In this document: positions 16,714 through 24,234 of the stretch, piece by piece | Numbering within the stretch: position 1 is the stretch's first letter | Layout of the letters: each line of letters opens with the position of its first letter | Assembly: GCA_019119205.1 (NCBI GenBank) | Contig: DWXK01000099.1 | Coordinates: 1 to 38,899, forward strand | DNA: 38,899 nt | Direction of reading: 5' to 3' | Origin: Candidatus Mediterraneibacter intestinavium | GTDB taxonomy: Bacteria > Bacillota > Clostridia > Lachnospirales > Lachnospiraceae | Made by a program: the position numbers and the translations under genes | Notes under the pieces: model-generated | What the model was told of the DNA's origin: nothing | Seen by the model: the letters and a program-made list of their open reading frames with translations, nothing else | Databases searched by the model: none

Positions 16714-17400
16714 ATGGATAATAAAAAGACGATACTGATCGTGGAGGACGATAAATATATCATACATTTTCTATCAATGAGCTTTAAGGAAGAAGCTTAT
16801 GCGTTTCAGGTGGCAGGGACAGTGAAAGAGGCGGTGAGCCTGTTCTATGCAAACCGTCCGGACCTTGTGATCCTGGACCTGGGACTCCCGGATGGGGACG
16901 GGATGGAAGTCATACACAGCATCCGTGAGATTGCGGACACTCCGGTGATCGTCGTCTCCGCGAGGCAGGAGGAAGAGGAGAAGATCCATGCCCTGGACGC
17001 CGGGGCGGACGACTATGTGACAAAGCCGTTCTATATGGGAGAACTTCTGGCACGGATCCGGGCGGCGCTCCGAAAGGCAGAGATCTATCCACAGGAGAAG
17101 GCATCCTGTTTTGAACAGGGAGACCTGCTTGTGGATTATGAAAAACGGAGAGTAGAGGTGGGTGGAACGGAAGTCCACCTGACACCGATCGAATATAAGA
17201 TATTAAGCCTGCTCATCGCAAACCGGGGCAAAGTGCTGACACACCACTATATCCTGAAAGAGATCTGGGGATATGCAGAGGGAGTGGAAGCAGGGACGCT
17301 CCGTGTGTTCATGGCGACGCTCCGCAGAAAGATCGAGAAAAACCCTTCCGACCCCCAGCATATCATCACGGAGGTCGGAGTGGGGTATCGGTTTAAATAA
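16714..17400 (+). CDS. KdpE-like OmpR-family response regulator
   Basis: 228 residues. The receiver domain has acidic residues in VEDDKY, phospho-acceptor Asp55 (LVILDLGLPDGDG) and Lys104 (VTKPF). The C-terminal winged helix has LTPIEYKILSLL and TLRVFMATLRRKIE, typical of the OmpR/PhoB class. It begins seven bases after the kinase stop, so the two are cotranscribed. The likely targets are the K+ uptake genes upstream, since no kdpFABC is in the window. It is convergent with the PHP gene, with only 15 bases between stops and no clear terminator. Confidence 0.9.
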   Translation: MDNKKTILIVEDDKYIIHFLSMSFKEEAYAFQVAGTVKEAVSLFYANRPDLVILDLGLPDGDGMEVIHSIREIADTPVIVVSARQEEEEKIHALDAGADDYVTKPFYMGELLARIRAALRKAEIYPQEKASCFEQGDLLVDYEKRRVEVGGTEVHLTPIEYKILSLLIANRGKVLTHHYILKEIWGYAEGVEAGTLRVFMATLRRKIEKNPSDPQHIITEVGVGYRFK

Positions 17401-17415
17401 AAAGAGAACCTGTCT

Positions 17416-18129
17416 TCATCTGCAGAGGGAATCCAGGATATCGGGGAGATTCCGTGAACGGGCGAAGAGCTGATAGTCCGGCTCGTGGATATCCTCCAGA
17501 TAGTGGGCGTCCGAGCAGCAGATCACATTACAGTTTTCGAAATATGGATGTTCCCTCCGTATCCGGTGGAGGTTTTTAAAGTCATGGAACTCCGCGCAGG
17601 TGAAGGTGCTCTCCGGCGGGACAAAGCCCAGGTTGGAGAGAACGCTGGTGGAGGATTTGTCTACATGTGCCGGATATGCGAGCCCGCCGGAGCGTTCTGC
17701 CAGGAGAAATGCCTCGTCAAAGGAGATCGTGGTCGCGTTGATCAGAAGATGTCCTTTTGTTCCGATGACTTCGTCCTGTTCATCCATGACCTGCTGTTTC
17801 CCGAAGATATCCTCCCGGTTCGGGACCGGCAGGAGCCTGCCGGATACGAGCCGGTCGAACTCCAGGGCACGGTCCAGCGAGGGAAAGAGGCAGACTACGT
17901 GGACTTCCTCCGCGGTGGTCAGCTCCATGCCGGGGATCACGGTGACGCCGTATTTTTTTCCGTGATATATGGCAGCAGGACAGTTGGCGCAGGAATTGTG
18001 GTCTGTCAGCGCGATCACGTCAAGCCCTTTTACCGCCGCCATCCCAACCAGGTTGGCTGGCGTCATATCGTCATCCCCGCATGGGGAAAGGCAGGAATGG
18101 ATATGCAGGTCGTAGAAAAGAGGGATCAT
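17416..18129 (-). CDS. PHP-domain metal-dependent phosphoesterase
   Basis: 237 residues. PHP metal-binding motifs are in order: DLHIHSCLSP (residues 7-16), ALTDHNSCANC, GMELTTAEEVHVVCLF, AYPAHVDKSS and CCSDAHYLEDI. The fold binds two or three metal ions and hydrolyses phosphoesters; the substrate is unknown. It is the last gene of the leftward hydrogenase-associated operon and its start overlaps the DRTGG gene's stop by four bases. The same PHP-DRTGG-hydrogenase-like grouping is common next to clostridial HydABC genes, which argues for a role in that system. Confidence 0.85.
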   Translation of the reverse strand: MIPLFYDLHIHSCLSPCGDDDMTPANLVGMAAVKGLDVIALTDHNSCANCPAAIYHGKKYGVTVIPGMELTTAEEVHVVCLFPSLDRALEFDRLVSGRLLPVPNREDIFGKQQVMDEQDEVIGTKGHLLINATTISFDEAFLLAERSGGLAYPAHVDKSSTSVLSNLGFVPPESTFTCAEFHDFKNLHRIRREHPYFENCNVICCSDAHYLEDIHEPDYQLFARSRNLPDILDSLCR

Positions 18130-18458
18130 GGCATGCCTGCCTGATAGACCTTGAGCGCCGCATCGAAGACGGGAAGGTCCGTGGAGAGGACAGCAATGCC
18201 TTCTTCACGGGCTTTTTTCAGTGTCTCTTCATCTAAAGACACGCCTTCAGCAAGAATGATACATGCTGTGTCTGTCAGGGACGCCACGGCGAGTGTGTTC
18301 CTGTTCCCCATCACAGTCACCCAGACGCCGTCCGCGGGAGCCTTTCCCATGGCGATGCTCAAGAGGTCGCAGCAGAAGACGCGGGATATCTCACGTCCGG
18401 GCTCCCCTTCTGCCAGGACCCGGAACCCGGGAAGCTCAAAGATCGTCTGTAATCTCAT
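18126..18458 (-). CDS. DRTGG-domain protein (1)
   Basis: 110 residues. The protein matches the small DRTGG domain (also found in HPr-kinase-like and CBS-containing proteins) by pattern: alternating strands and helices, VWVTVMGNRNTLAVASLTD in the middle, and a C-terminal GIAVLSTDLPVFDAALKVY. It has no catalytic motif I recognise, so ligand sensing or protein binding is more likely than enzyme activity. It overlaps both neighbours by four bases (ATGA), so strict co-expression with the sensory hydrogenase and PHP protein is expected. A paralogue is encoded at 20387-20731. Confidence 0.7.
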   Translation of the reverse strand: MRLQTIFELPGFRVLAEGEPGREISRVFCCDLLSIAMGKAPADGVWVTVMGNRNTLAVASLTDTACIILAEGVSLDEETLKKAREEGIAVLSTDLPVFDAALKVYQAGMP

Positions 18459-19870
18459 GTTATAGGATCCTCCTGTTTTGTATTCTCGGGCACGCCGAAA
18501 GAGGCGAGCTCGGTGGTCAGTTCTTTGATGTATCTGTGCAGCAGCCGGTCGTCTTCCTCGGAAAGCGGGGAGCCGGATTCCGAACTGCCGGTCAGGTGTT
18601 CGATCTTCTGCGACAGGTCCGCGATGTTGGCGCGGAGCACATAGATGCAGTCGTTCTCGGTGGTATCCCCGCGCACGATATCCTCTGCAAGCGTCTGGCA
18701 GGTGGGGGCTCCGCAGGAGCCGCAGTCCAGTCCCGGGAATCTCGCTGTGAGTTCTTCTACCTTTCCCATCATCTGAAGGCTTTCCTTAAACGTATTTCCC
18801 AATCGGAAGACGGGTTCATATTCCACGTTGTCTGCCCAGTGGATATTGGCAAGTTCCGGAGTATCTTCCAGATGGTTCTTGGAGACGGGCTGATACCGGA
18901 CCAGCCGTTTCGTCTTCGCGGCGGCGATATAGGCGTTCTCTACGGTGAGAGTCCCGCCTACGCATCCTCCGCTGCAGGCGTTCAGTTCCACGAAAGAGAG
19001 TCCGTGGAGCTTTTCGTCTTCCAGTTCTTCCAGTACCTGCAGGATATTGACGATGCCGTCGGCAGCCAGATAGTTATCCACCAGCAGTCCGCCTGCCTCA
19101 CCGCCGGCATTGCTCCAGCCGATCCCGATCCGCCCGGAAGCAGAGAGGGGAATGAGCTGGCTCTCGTCGTGCTTCATGTGGGGCAGGAGAAGGGGATAAA
19201 CATCCTTGATCGCCACCACATTGTCGATATTGCTCTTCTCAATACCCAGGGGTGCCTTCGCGTAGGAGACCTTGGAGGGGCAGGGAGAGATGAAGATGAT
19301 CCCGATCTCCTCCGGCTTCAGCCCGGTCTTTTTTATCGCGCGCGCCCGGGCAATCTCTGCCGCTGCTTCCACAGGTGCTTTGATGGGAAGGAGACGGGAG
19401 ACCAGAGAAGGGAATTTTACCCGGATCAGACGGACCACAGAAGGACAGGCGGAACTGATAAAAGGCGCGTCTTCTGCGTGAGCCTTGATGTATTCCCGTG
19501 ACGCCTCCGAGACAAGTTCCGCTGCGGCGCTCACTTCATACACGTCGTCAAACCCCAGTTTCAGGAGCGCGTTCAGCACGATGTCCGCATTCGTGAGGTT
19601 ATTATACTGTGCGTAGAGTGACGGCGCAGGCAGCGCTACGGTGTATTTGAAATTGTTGATCACGGAGAGCGGGTCATAGACCGGGATCTTTGCGTGATGG
19701 GGGCAGTAAGAGATGCATCTGCCGCAGTCGATGCAGAATTTGTCTATGATATGGGCTTTCCCGTTATGTACCCGGATCGCCTGGGTGGGGCAGTGCTTGA
19801 TACAGTTGATACAGCCCCGGCAGGCAGATTCCTTGAGCCTGACCGAGCGCATGAATTTATATGTGTTCAT
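18455..19870 (-). CDS. Sensory-type [FeFe]-hydrogenase-like iron-sulfur protein
   Basis: 471 residues. Two N-terminal [4Fe-4S] motifs (Cys17/20/23/27 and Cys46/49/52/56) precede a hydrogenase large-subunit domain and a C-terminal CGSCGAPTC...C cluster domain (PF04060-like, about residue 385). H-cluster motifs are altered: L1 reads SSACP (Ala141, Cys142) where catalytic enzymes have TSC[CS]P, L2 is SPCPSKV and L3 is ACSGGCVGG without GGQP. Cluster cysteines are kept but the first cysteine of L1 is Ala, as described for HydS sensory hydrogenases. H2 or redox sensing is more likely than bulk catalysis. The AAGGAGGG box is 14 bases from the ATG, an unusually long spacing. Confidence 0.8.
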   Translation of the reverse strand: MNTYKFMRSVRLKESACRGCINCIKHCPTQAIRVHNGKAHIIDKFCIDCGRCISYCPHHAKIPVYDPLSVINNFKYTVALPAPSLYAQYNNLTNADIVLNALLKLGFDDVYEVSAAAELVSEASREYIKAHAEDAPFISSACPSVVRLIRVKFPSLVSRLLPIKAPVEAAAEIARARAIKKTGLKPEEIGIIFISPCPSKVSYAKAPLGIEKSNIDNVVAIKDVYPLLLPHMKHDESQLIPLSASGRIGIGWSNAGGEAGGLLVDNYLAADGIVNILQVLEELEDEKLHGLSFVELNACSGGCVGGTLTVENAYIAAAKTKRLVRYQPVSKNHLEDTPELANIHWADNVEYEPVFRLGNTFKESLQMMGKVEELTARFPGLDCGSCGAPTCQTLAEDIVRGDTTENDCIYVLRANIADLSQKIEHLTGSSESGSPLSEEDDRLLHRYIKELTTELASFGVPENTKQEDPIT

Positions 19871-19896
19871 GGAAATGTTACGTGCCCTCCTTTCCC

Positions 19897-19967
19897 GGAG
19901 TCAGAGTGTCTGCAGGAGCCGCTTTCCGGAGTCAGTGCGTTTGCAAAAGCCGGTCCCGCGGAGTCAG
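19897..19967. repeat. 31-32 bp tandem repeat in the sensory operon
   Basis: GGAGTCAG occurs at 19897, 19928 and 19960 with similar following bases (TGCA..AGCCG), so there are two full units and part of a third. The last copy covers the stop codon of the ATPase gene. The array separates that gene from the ribosome binding site of the hydrogenase-like gene. Confidence 0.65.
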
Positions 19968-20386
19968 ATATATACTTTCATTGTGATGGTGGTCCCTTTT
20001 CCGATGACTGTGTCGATCTGCATCTCATCGGTGTATTTTTTCATATTGGGAAGTCCCATGCCGGCGCCGAATCCCAGAGACCTGACTTCTGCGCGGGCGG
20101 TGGACCAGCCTTCCTGCATCGCCTGTCCCACATCAGGGATGCCGGGACCGGTATCGGCAAGTACCATGGTGATCCCGCTGTCAGCGACAGTGACTGTGAT
20201 CTCTCCGCCGTCGGCATGGATGACCATGTTGATCTCACCTTCGTACATTGCGATCGCAACTTTACGGATCACATCGCTGTCCAGCCCGAGCTGCTTTAAT
20301 TTGTTTTTTACAGAGCTGCTTGCCTCTCCTGCTCTTGTGAAATCGTCTCCGTCTATGGTATAGCGGAATGTGAGTGCTTCTCCCAT
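19964..20386 (-). CDS. RsbW-like anti-sigma/serine kinase ATPase
   Basis: 140 residues. This is a small GHKL ATPase: N-box MYEGEINMVIHA, G1 box LADTGPGIPD and G2 box GFGAGMGLPNMKKY. The size and the absence of an H-box match RsbW/SpoIIAB-type serine kinases rather than histidine kinases. Such kinases phosphorylate a STAS-domain antagonist and bind a sigma factor, but neither partner is in this window. Its start codon directly follows the stop of the upstream DRTGG gene, with AGGAGGTG before it. The SpoIIE-like phosphatase at 29955 could oppose it. Confidence 0.8.
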   Translation of the reverse strand: MGEALTFRYTIDGDDFTRAGEASSSVKNKLKQLGLDSDVIRKVAIAMYEGEINMVIHADGGEITVTVADSGITMVLADTGPGIPDVGQAMQEGWSTARAEVRSLGFGAGMGLPNMKKYTDEMQIDTVIGKGTTITMKVYI

Positions 20387-20731
20387 CTAAGCACCTCCTC
20401 GTAAACCGTGTTCATACAGGATCCCGCAAGTGGTGAACATAAAGTGATCTGTCGCCAGGACAGCGATCCCTTTGCCTGTGGCGAGCGCCAGCATGTTCTC
20501 GTCCGGCATTTTTCCCCGGACAAAGATGATACAGACGATGTCCAGCATCTCTGCGGTGCGGACTACCTGCGGATTGCAGAGCCCGGTGATGAGTACAGAA
20601 CATTTTGAACCGTATGCCAGTACATCGCTCATCATATCAGCGGAAAAAACAAATTCTACATCCAGGTCCGCCAGATCTTCTCCGTAAAGGAAACTGGCGT
20701 CAAGAACCTCCTGCATCTCTCTGATCGTCAT
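20387..20731 (-). CDS. DRTGG-domain protein (2), first gene of the leftward operon
   Basis: 114 residues. Same fold pattern as the protein at 18126: KCSVLITGLCNPQVVRTAEM, a strand DIVCIIFVRG and a C-terminal GIAVLATDHFMFTTCGILYE. No catalytic residues are evident. The ATG at 20731 is supported by CAGGAGG just upstream; the open frame continues to 20863 but passes through the promoter. It leads the leftward operon (DRTGG-ATPase-sensory hydrogenase-DRTGG-PHP) and is transcribed divergently from hydC. Confidence 0.75.
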   Translation of the reverse strand: MTIREMQEVLDASFLYGEDLADLDVEFVFSADMMSDVLAYGSKCSVLITGLCNPQVVRTAEMLDIVCIIFVRGKMPDENMLALATGKGIAVLATDHFMFTTCGILYEHGLRGGA

Positions 20732-20772
20732 AATGCCTCCTGAAAAAATGAATTGGAAAATCAAACTTAAAG

Positions 20773-20786
20773 TACAAAAATTTGTA
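20773..20786. promoter_or_regulatory. Candidate operator just downstream of the leftward -10 box
   Basis: TACAAA-AA-TTTGTA is a perfect dyad located between the leftward -10 box and the DRTGG start codon, where a repressor would block transcription. It does not match the usual Rex site well. Confidence 0.4.
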
Positions 20787-20789
20787 TTC

Positions 20790-20818
20790 AGTATATCATC
20801 CGGATGTGCAAAAAGCAA
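20790..20818 (-). promoter_or_regulatory. Promoter of the leftward sensory operon
   Basis: On the minus strand TTGCTT (20813-20818) and TATACT (20790-20795) are separated by 17 bases, pointing at the DRTGG gene start at 20731. Confidence 0.65.
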
Positions 20819-20888
20819 TGAAAGTGTCAGACAAAAGGTTTGATAGATGGAAAATATACACAAAAAATTAATAGTATATCAGTAGAAG

Positions 20889-20916
20889 TTTGTAATTTCA
20901 TATGATATCATATACA
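20889..20916 (+). promoter_or_regulatory. Probable hyd promoter with an embedded palindrome
   Basis: TTTGTA (20889-20894) and TATACA (20911-20916) have 16 bases between them. The spacer holds most of the 14-bp palindrome ATATGATATCATAT (20900-20913), whose TATGATATCATA core also occurs at 7201-7212. A regulator binding there would control the hydrogenase operon. Promoter assignment is tentative. Confidence 0.45.
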
Positions 20917-20954
20917 CAATGAGCAACGAAGACTTAAGAAACGGAGGTTGAAGA

Positions 20955-21449
20955 ATGGCTGAAAAAAAGGGAACTGTTCCATTCGCGGGGACGAAGGAAC
21001 AGGAAGAGGCTCTGATGAAGGTGATCGATGAGCTTAAGGGTGAGAAAGGAGCCCTCATGCCGATCCTGCAGAAAGCGCAGGAAATATATGGTTATCTTCC
21101 GATCGAAGTCCAGAAGATGATCTCGGACCAGACCGGAATCCCGATGGAGAAGATCTACGGCGTGGCGACATTTTACTCTCAGTTTACGATGAGCCCAAAG
21201 GGAAGATATCGGATCTCGGTCTGTCTCGGTACGGCATGTTATGTGAAAGGCTCGGGGGATATCTACAATGCACTGATGGAGAAGCTGGGGATCGTTGGCG
21301 GCGAATGTACGCCGGATGGAAAGTTTTCTCTGGATGCGTGCCGATGTGTGGGAGCCTGCGGGCTGGCGCCGGTCATGATGATCAATGAGGAGGTCTACGG
21401 TCGTCTGACCGTGGATGATCTGGACGGCATCCTGGCAAAGTACGAGTAA
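20955..21449 (+). CDS. hydC: Bifurcating [FeFe] hydrogenase, NuoE-like [2Fe-2S] subunit
   Basis: 164 residues. A thioredoxin-like [2Fe-2S] protein of the NuoE/HydC family: CLGTACYVKG and, 35 residues later, CRCVGACGLAP supply the cluster cysteines. An N-terminal helical part contains LMPILQKAQEIYGYLP, usual for NuoE. It passes electrons between the NADH/flavin subunit HydB and HydA. The ATG follows ACGGAGGTTG. It is the first gene of the rightward operon; the next gene starts four bases after its stop. Confidence 0.92.
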   Translation: MAEKKGTVPFAGTKEQEEALMKVIDELKGEKGALMPILQKAQEIYGYLPIEVQKMISDQTGIPMEKIYGVATFYSQFTMSPKGRYRISVCLGTACYVKGSGDIYNALMEKLGIVGGECTPDGKFSLDACRCVGACGLAPVMMINEEVYGRLTVDDLDGILAKYE

Positions 21450-21453
21450 GCCT

Positions 21454-22014
21454 ATGATGCCGGAGATCGCCCTGAACATTCTGGATATTGCGGAGAACTC
21501 CGTGCGCGCCCAAGCGTCGCATGTTGAGATCACTGTATCCGTGCAGCCGAAGGAAGATATCCTCACTGTCATGATAAGAGATGACGGGTGCGGGATGACG
21601 CCGGAACAGGTGGGAAAAGTGCAGGATCCGTTCTTTACGACAAGGACGACGAGAAAGGTAGGTCTTGGGATCCCTTTTTTTAAACAGGCGGCGGAGAGCA
21701 CAGGAGGCAGTTTCCAGATCCGTTCGGAAAAAGGAAAAGGAACAGAAGTGACGGCGGTGTTCGGGCTGTCCCATATTGACAGGATGCCGCTGGGGGATAT
21801 CAGCGCTGTCATCCACACGCTGATCATTTTCAATGAACAGATCAGCTTCAGATATACATACAGGTACGGGGGAAAAAGTTTCGTGCTGGATACCCGGGAG
21901 ATGAGGGGGATCCTCGGAGATGAGATCTCTTTCATGGAACCGGAAGTATCGGCGTTTATCAGGGAATATCTGGAGACGGGGAAAGAAGAGACGGACGGAG
22001 GAGCCGAGATATAG
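21454..22014 (+). CDS. GHKL-type ATPase in the hydrogenase operon
   Basis: 186 residues. The N-box ILDIAENSVRAQASHVEITV, G1 DDGCGMTPEQ and G2 box VGLGIPFFKQAAESTGG mark a histidine-kinase-like ATPase domain; no H-box, receiver or transmembrane part is present. It begins MMPEIAL with no good ribosome binding site of its own, four bases after the hydC stop, so translation is probably coupled. Its C-terminal 70 residues (from about HTLIIFNEQISF) do not resemble a known domain to me. A protein-kinase or regulatory ATPase role is inferred, comparable to the RsbW-like protein in the divergent operon. Confidence 0.75.
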   Translation: MMPEIALNILDIAENSVRAQASHVEITVSVQPKEDILTVMIRDDGCGMTPEQVGKVQDPFFTTRTTRKVGLGIPFFKQAAESTGGSFQIRSEKGKGTEVTAVFGLSHIDRMPLGDISAVIHTLIIFNEQISFRYTYRYGGKSFVLDTREMRGILGDEISFMEPEVSAFIREYLETGKEETDGGAEI

Positions 22015-22031
22015 GAGAATGGAGGTAATAT

Positions 22032-22415
22032 ATGAAATCACTGGAAGAATTGCGTGCCATCAGAGAAAAGATGCAGGGAAAGGTAGGCGTGCGCGCGGAG
22101 AATGAGGACCAGATCCGGGTCGTTGTAGGAATGGCGACCTGCGGGATCGCCAGCGGGGCGCGCCCTGTCCTCGCTGCGCTTTCCGACGCGGTGCAGGAGC
22201 AGAACCTGTCGGAGAAGATCTGTGTGACACAGACCGGATGCATCGGGCTGTGCCAGTATGAACCCATCGTGGAAGTGATGGAACCGGGAAAAGAAAAGGT
22301 GACATATGTAAAGATGACGCCCGAGAAAGCGCTGGAGGTGCTGCGCCTCCATCTGCTGGGAGGTCAGGTGGTAACAAAGTATACGCTGAGTGCCGTGCAG
22401 GATGGCCTGAAATAG
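22032..22415 (+). CDS. Thioredoxin-like [2Fe-2S] ferredoxin
   Basis: 127 residues. The cysteine pattern VGMATCGIASGA and TQTGCIGLCQYEP matches thioredoxin-like [2Fe-2S] ferredoxins, similar to the N-terminal domain of the next protein, HydB. One cysteine of the usual four (C-x(10-12)-C...C-x3-C) is not evident near the first, so cluster binding may be non-standard. GGAGGTAATAT precedes the ATG. It lies 17 bases after the ATPase and 16 before hydB, so it is probably an accessory electron carrier or fourth subunit. Confidence 0.75.
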   Translation: MKSLEELRAIREKMQGKVGVRAENEDQIRVVVGMATCGIASGARPVLAALSDAVQEQNLSEKICVTQTGCIGLCQYEPIVEVMEPGKEKVTYVKMTPEKALEVLRLHLLGGQVVTKYTLSAVQDGLK

Positions 22416-22431
22416 AAAAGGAGGAAAATCT

Positions 22432-24219
22432 ATGTATCGTTCACATGTACTTGTCTGCGGCGGGACCGGATGCACCTCCTCGGGCAGCCAGAGGATCATA
22501 GACCGGCTGGAAAAAGAGATCGCGGCGAACGGTCTCGGTGAGGAAGTCGGCGTTGTAAAGACGGGCTGTTTCGGGCTGTGTGCTCTGGGTCCTATCATGA
22601 TCGTTTATCCGGAGGGAACTTTTTATTCCATGGTCCGGGAGGATGACATCCCGGAGATCGTGTCAGAACATCTGCTCAAGGGAAGAGTCGTCCGCCGTCT
22701 CCTCTATGATGAGACTACAAAGACAGAGCAGATCATCCCCCTCAATGAGACGAATTTTTACAAAAAGCAGCACAGAGTGGCGCTCCGCAACTGTGGAGTC
22801 ATCAACCCGGAGAATATCGAAGAATACATTGGCACAGGAGGATACGAAGCACTGGGGACCGTGCTGACCCAAAAGACGCCCGAGGAAGTGATACAGATCC
22901 TCCTTGACAGCGGTCTGAGGGGACGGGGCGGAGCCGGATTCCCGACCGGACTGAAATGGAAGTTTGCGGCTGCAAATGAGGCGGATCAGAAATATGTCTG
23001 CTGCAACGCGGACGAGGGAGATCCCGGAGCATTCATGGACCGTTCCATCCTGGAGGGAGACCCTCACGCAGTGCTGGAGGCGATGGCGATCGCAGGCTAT
23101 GCGATCGGCGCGTCTCAGGGGTATATCTACGTCCGTGCTGAATACCCGATCGCGGTAAAACGTCTCGAGATCGCCATCTCTCAGGCGAGAGAGTACGGTC
23201 TGCTGGGTGAGAATATTTTTGATTCGGGATTTGATTTTGATATTGAACTGAGGCTCGGTGCAGGAGCATTTGTGTGCGGAGAGGAGACGGCTCTTATGAC
23301 TTCCATCGAGGGAAACAGAGGAGAGCCAAGACCCCGTCCGCCCTACCCGGCGCTGAAAGGTCTGTTCCAGAAACCGACGATCCTGAACAACGTGGAGACT
23401 TACGCGAACATTCCCCAGATCATCGTGAACGGTCCGGAGTGGTTTGCGTCCATGGGAACGGAGAAGTCCAAAGGTACAAAGGTTTTTGCTCTTGGAGGAA
23501 AGATCCACAATACCGGGCTTGTGGAGATACCCATGGGGACCACGCTCCGTGAGATCGTGGAGGAGATCGGAGGCGGAGTGCCGAACGGAAAGAAGTTCAA
23601 AGCGGCACAGACCGGCGGACCTTCCGGAGGCTGTATCCCGGCGGAACATTTTGACGTTCCCATCGACTATGACAATCTGATCGCCATCGGCTCCATGATG
23701 GGATCTGGCGGGCTGATCGTCATGGATGAGGATACCTGTATGGTGGATATCGCCAAGTTCTTCCTGGAGTTCACGGTGGATGAGTCCTGCGGGAAATGTA
23801 CGCCCTGCCGGATCGGGACGAGGCGTATGCTGGAGATCCTGGAAAAGATCACAAAAGGGCAGGCGACCATGGAAGATCTGGATAAACTGGAGGAGCTCTG
23901 TTACCATCTGAAGGAGAATTCTCTGTGCGCCCTGGGGCAGACGGCGCCCAATCCGGTGCTCTCCACCCTGAGGTATTTCAGGGACGAATACATCGCCCAT
24001 ATCGTGGATAAGAAATGTCCGGCGGGAGTCTGTAAGGACCTTGTACAGTACCGTATCGATCCGGATAAATGTAAGGGATGTACGCTCTGCGCAAGGACCT
24101 GTCCGGCGGACGCCATTATCGGAAAAGTACGGGAGACTCACATGATCAACCCGGAGAAGTGTGTGAAGTGCGGCGCATGTATGGAAAAATGCCGTTTCGG
24201 CGCGATATACAAAGAATAG
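22432..24219 (+). CDS. hydB: Bifurcating [FeFe] hydrogenase, NuoF-like flavoprotein subunit
   Basis: 595 residues. Domains in order: thioredoxin-like [2Fe-2S] region (VCGGTGCTSSG, KTGCFGLCALGP), NuoF FMN/NAD(H) core (GRGGAGFPTGLKW, CCNADEGDPGAFMDR, GAGAFVCGEETAL), SLBB-like part (GGPSGGCIP), the [4Fe-4S] motif ESCGKCTPCRIGTR with a fourth Cys in NSLCALGQ, and a C-terminal ferredoxin with CKGCTLCARTC and CVKCGACMEKC. In HydABC enzymes this subunit oxidises NADH or reduces NAD+ and with HydC and HydA bifurcates electrons between NAD and ferredoxin. AGGAGG lies directly upstream of the ATG. Confidence 0.94.
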   Translation: MYRSHVLVCGGTGCTSSGSQRIIDRLEKEIAANGLGEEVGVVKTGCFGLCALGPIMIVYPEGTFYSMVREDDIPEIVSEHLLKGRVVRRLLYDETTKTEQIIPLNETNFYKKQHRVALRNCGVINPENIEEYIGTGGYEALGTVLTQKTPEEVIQILLDSGLRGRGGAGFPTGLKWKFAAANEADQKYVCCNADEGDPGAFMDRSILEGDPHAVLEAMAIAGYAIGASQGYIYVRAEYPIAVKRLEIAISQAREYGLLGENIFDSGFDFDIELRLGAGAFVCGEETALMTSIEGNRGEPRPRPPYPALKGLFQKPTILNNVETYANIPQIIVNGPEWFASMGTEKSKGTKVFALGGKIHNTGLVEIPMGTTLREIVEEIGGGVPNGKKFKAAQTGGPSGGCIPAEHFDVPIDYDNLIAIGSMMGSGGLIVMDEDTCMVDIAKFFLEFTVDESCGKCTPCRIGTRRMLEILEKITKGQATMEDLDKLEELCYHLKENSLCALGQTAPNPVLSTLRYFRDEYIAHIVDKKCPAGVCKDLVQYRIDPDKCKGCTLCARTCPADAIIGKVRETHMINPEKCVKCGACMEKCRFGAIYKE

Positions 24220-24234
24220 GAGGGCATGAGAAGA

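Noticed and set aside
15282..17400. A complete kdp locus
   Set aside because: The kinase and regulator resemble KdpDE, but kdpF, kdpA, kdpB and kdpC are absent; the K+ transporter here is of the Trk/Ktr type.
18263..19501. Rightward 412-codon open frame opposite the sensory hydrogenase gene
   Set aside because: The minus strand encodes cysteine motifs of the hydrogenase family; the plus frame is a by-product of G+C-rich codons.
22663..24141. Leftward 492-codon open frame opposite hydB
   Set aside because: hydB is unmistakable on the other strand; the antisense frame lacks motifs and a start signal.
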